A stretch of 14,993 nt of DNA from Desulfobacterales bacterium (GTDB lineage Bacteria; Desulfobacterota; Desulfobulbia; Desulfobulbales; BM004): the NCBI GenBank assembly GCA_012974315.1, contig JAAXQI010000048.1, positions 1 through 14,993 of the forward strand, given 5' to 3'. Each line of letters begins with the position of its first letter. Position 1 is the first letter of the stretch. The notes under the pieces were generated by a model. That model was given only the letters and a program-made list of their open reading frames with translations, was not told the DNA's origin and made no database searches. Below, one piece after another: positions 13,796 through 14,993 of this stretch. Position numbers and translations under genes: made by a program.

Positions 13796-14993
13796 TATGC
13801 ACCCTCCTCATTGTTTCCGGATTCACCTGCTTCAGCCTCTGCAGCAGCAGCTGCTCTCTCCGCTGCTCCGGGCAATTCTTCAAAGCGAAGGTCTTGGTCT
13901 CTTTCTTTCTCGCCATCCATGATCAGGGCATTACCGACCAGTTCTGAAATACCGCAAACCCCAACGTTGGGATTCCAGTATTCCATCAAGGCCAGGAGCG
14001 TTGCCCGGTCAATGGCACATACGCAGGAGAGCATATTGACGCCATGCTTTTCTTCCACATATTTGACAGCATTTGCCCGTGGCAATCCACCCCGCATTCT
14101 CAGATCCATGATCTCACCGGTATTCAAGCCGGTACCACTACCGCAGCAGAAGGTCTGTTCCCGAATTGTATTTTCCGGCATTTCATAAAAGCTGTTGCAG
14201 ACATTCTCAAGGATGTAACGCGGTTCATCCAGCAACCCCATGCCTCGTGCCGGGTTGCAGGAATCATGAAAGGTTACAATTCTGTGGTCATTTCTGCTCT
14301 TATCTATCTTCAGCTTATTGTGTTTGATAAGATCTGCGGTGAACTCAGAGATATGCACCATTTTGGTCGTAGCAGCGTTTTCAAAGACCGTTCCGGTAAT
14401 CGGAGATTTTGGAACTTCCAGGTTATCCGGAGGCCCGTTCAAGGTATCCATGTACTGATGTATAACCCGCCACATATGGCCGCATTCGCCGCCAAGAATC
14501 CACTTGACGCCCAGCCTTTCTGCCTCGGCATACATCTTACCGTTCAGCTTCTTCATCAGTTCATTATTAGTAAAGGAACCGAAGTTACCGCCCTCTGATG
14601 TGTAAGTACTGATGGTATAGTCCAGGCCGATATGCTCAAAAAGCAGCAGGTAACCCATGAAGGTAAAGATACCGGGTTCGGCAAATACGTCAGCCGAAGG
14701 GATAACAAAGAGCACTTCTGCGCCCTTGCGGTTAAAGGTCAGATTTTTGAGCTTCACACCTGTTGCTTCTTCAATATCATCCAGGAGGAACTCGGCATTC
14801 TCCTTAAATGTATGGGGCTGCAAGCCCAGGTGGTTTCCGGTGCGATTGGAGTTGGCAGCCGGCTCCAGTATCCAGTTTGTGCCGACACCGACCAGGTGCA
14901 GCAGCTCACGGGCCATCATGGTAATTTCAGCGGTGTCAATGCCGTACGGGCAGAAAACAGAGCAGCGGCGACATTCAGTGCACTGATAAAAGT
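13795..14993 (-). CDS. dsrK: DsrK, HdrD-like iron-sulfur subunit of the DsrMKJOP complex (5' end outside window)
   Basis: Cytoplasmic catalytic subunit related to heterodisulfide reductase HdrD, thought to reduce the DsrC trisulfide/disulfide with electrons from the membrane partners. The frame is open to the right edge, so the N-terminal part is missing. The first residues in the window include a [4Fe-4S] ligand set, CTECRRCSVFCPYG, upstream of the Met at 14919; that Met is therefore internal, not the start. CCG-domain features follow: GGECGHMWR, FHDSCNPARG, TFCCGSGTG and SCVCAIDRATL, which match the special cubane cluster of HdrB/HdrD. The C terminus ends in an Ala/Glu-rich tail of about 25 residues. 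It overlaps dsrJ by 1 nt. dsrM is expected just upstream, outside the window. Confidence 0.95.
   Translation of the reverse strand, partial: FYQCTECRRCSVFCPYGIDTAEITMMARELLHLVGVGTNWILEPAANSNRTGNHLGLQPHTFKENAEFLLDDIEEATGVKLKNLTFNRKGAEVLFVIPSADVFAEPGIFTFMGYLLLFEHIGLDYTISTYTSEGGNFGSFTNNELMKKLNGKMYAEAERLGVKWILGGECGHMWRVIHQYMDTLNGPPDNLEVPKSPITGTVFENAATTKMVHISEFTADLIKHNKLKIDKSRNDHRIVTFHDSCNPARGMGLLDEPRYILENVCNSFYEMPENTIREQTFCCGSGTGLNTGEIMDLRMRGGLPRANAVKYVEEKHGVNMLSCVCAIDRATLLALMEYWNPNVGVCGISELVGNALIMDGEKERDQDLRFEELPGAAERAAAAAEAEAGESGNNEEGA

Noticed and set aside
14919..14993. dsrK starting at the Met at 14919
   Set aside because: The frame stays open upstream and encodes a CxxCxxCxxxCP cluster site that belongs to DsrK, so the true start is outside the window.

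Overview
The window looks like chromosomal DNA of a sulfate-reducing deltaproteobacterium (Desulfobacterota, perhaps Desulfobulbales). The main evidence is the right-hand end, which holds most of a dsrMKJOP operon (dsrK partial, dsrJ, dsrO, dsrP). This is the membrane redox complex that links the quinone pool to dissimilatory sulfite reduction. Base composition is moderate, gene packing is tight, and no transposase, integrase, CRISPR array or intact RNA gene was found.

Layout, left to right. Positions 1-83 lie downstream of glyQ and contain what looks like only the 3' terminal piece of a selenocysteine tRNA (T-loop, 8-nt acceptor strand, G discriminator, CCA). Next comes glyQ (minus), then a divergent pair on plus: an M32 carboxypeptidase and a small CoA-binding protein joined by an ATGA overlap. 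A convergent queH (minus) follows. A gene-free stretch of about 340 bp ends in an imperfect palindromic dispersed-type repeat that abuts the 3' end of aroA. From 9454 back to 3890 runs a compact minus-strand array: pyrK, pyrD, ykvA-like, ykgJ-like, aroD, aroE, aroA. It combines the respiratory-type dihydroorotate dehydrogenase of pyrimidine synthesis with three consecutive-family shikimate enzymes. A divergent intergenic region rich in short repeats separates pyrK from a plus-strand prepilin peptidase gene. That gene converges on a flavodoxin-like gene (minus). An intrinsic terminator then marks the end of the dsr operon, which occupies 11352-14993 on minus and runs off the right edge (the rest of dsrK, and presumably dsrM, lie outside).

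Three points deserve a second look. (1) The prepilin peptidase reads as one continuous family member from 9743 to 10534 except for an in-frame TGA. The TGA replaces the invariant Gly immediately before the second catalytic Asp of the GxGD motif. (2) AroA stops right after its DHRIAM block, about 26-28 residues short of the family length and before the conserved C-terminal Lys. The palindromic repeat starts only 7 nt past that stop, so the repeat may have truncated the gene. (3) The tRNA-Sec 3' fragment at the left edge has no tRNA body before it, as expected of an attachment-site scar at selC. I see no wholly new multi-gene system here. The interest lies in these lesions and repeats set among otherwise ordinary housekeeping and energy genes.
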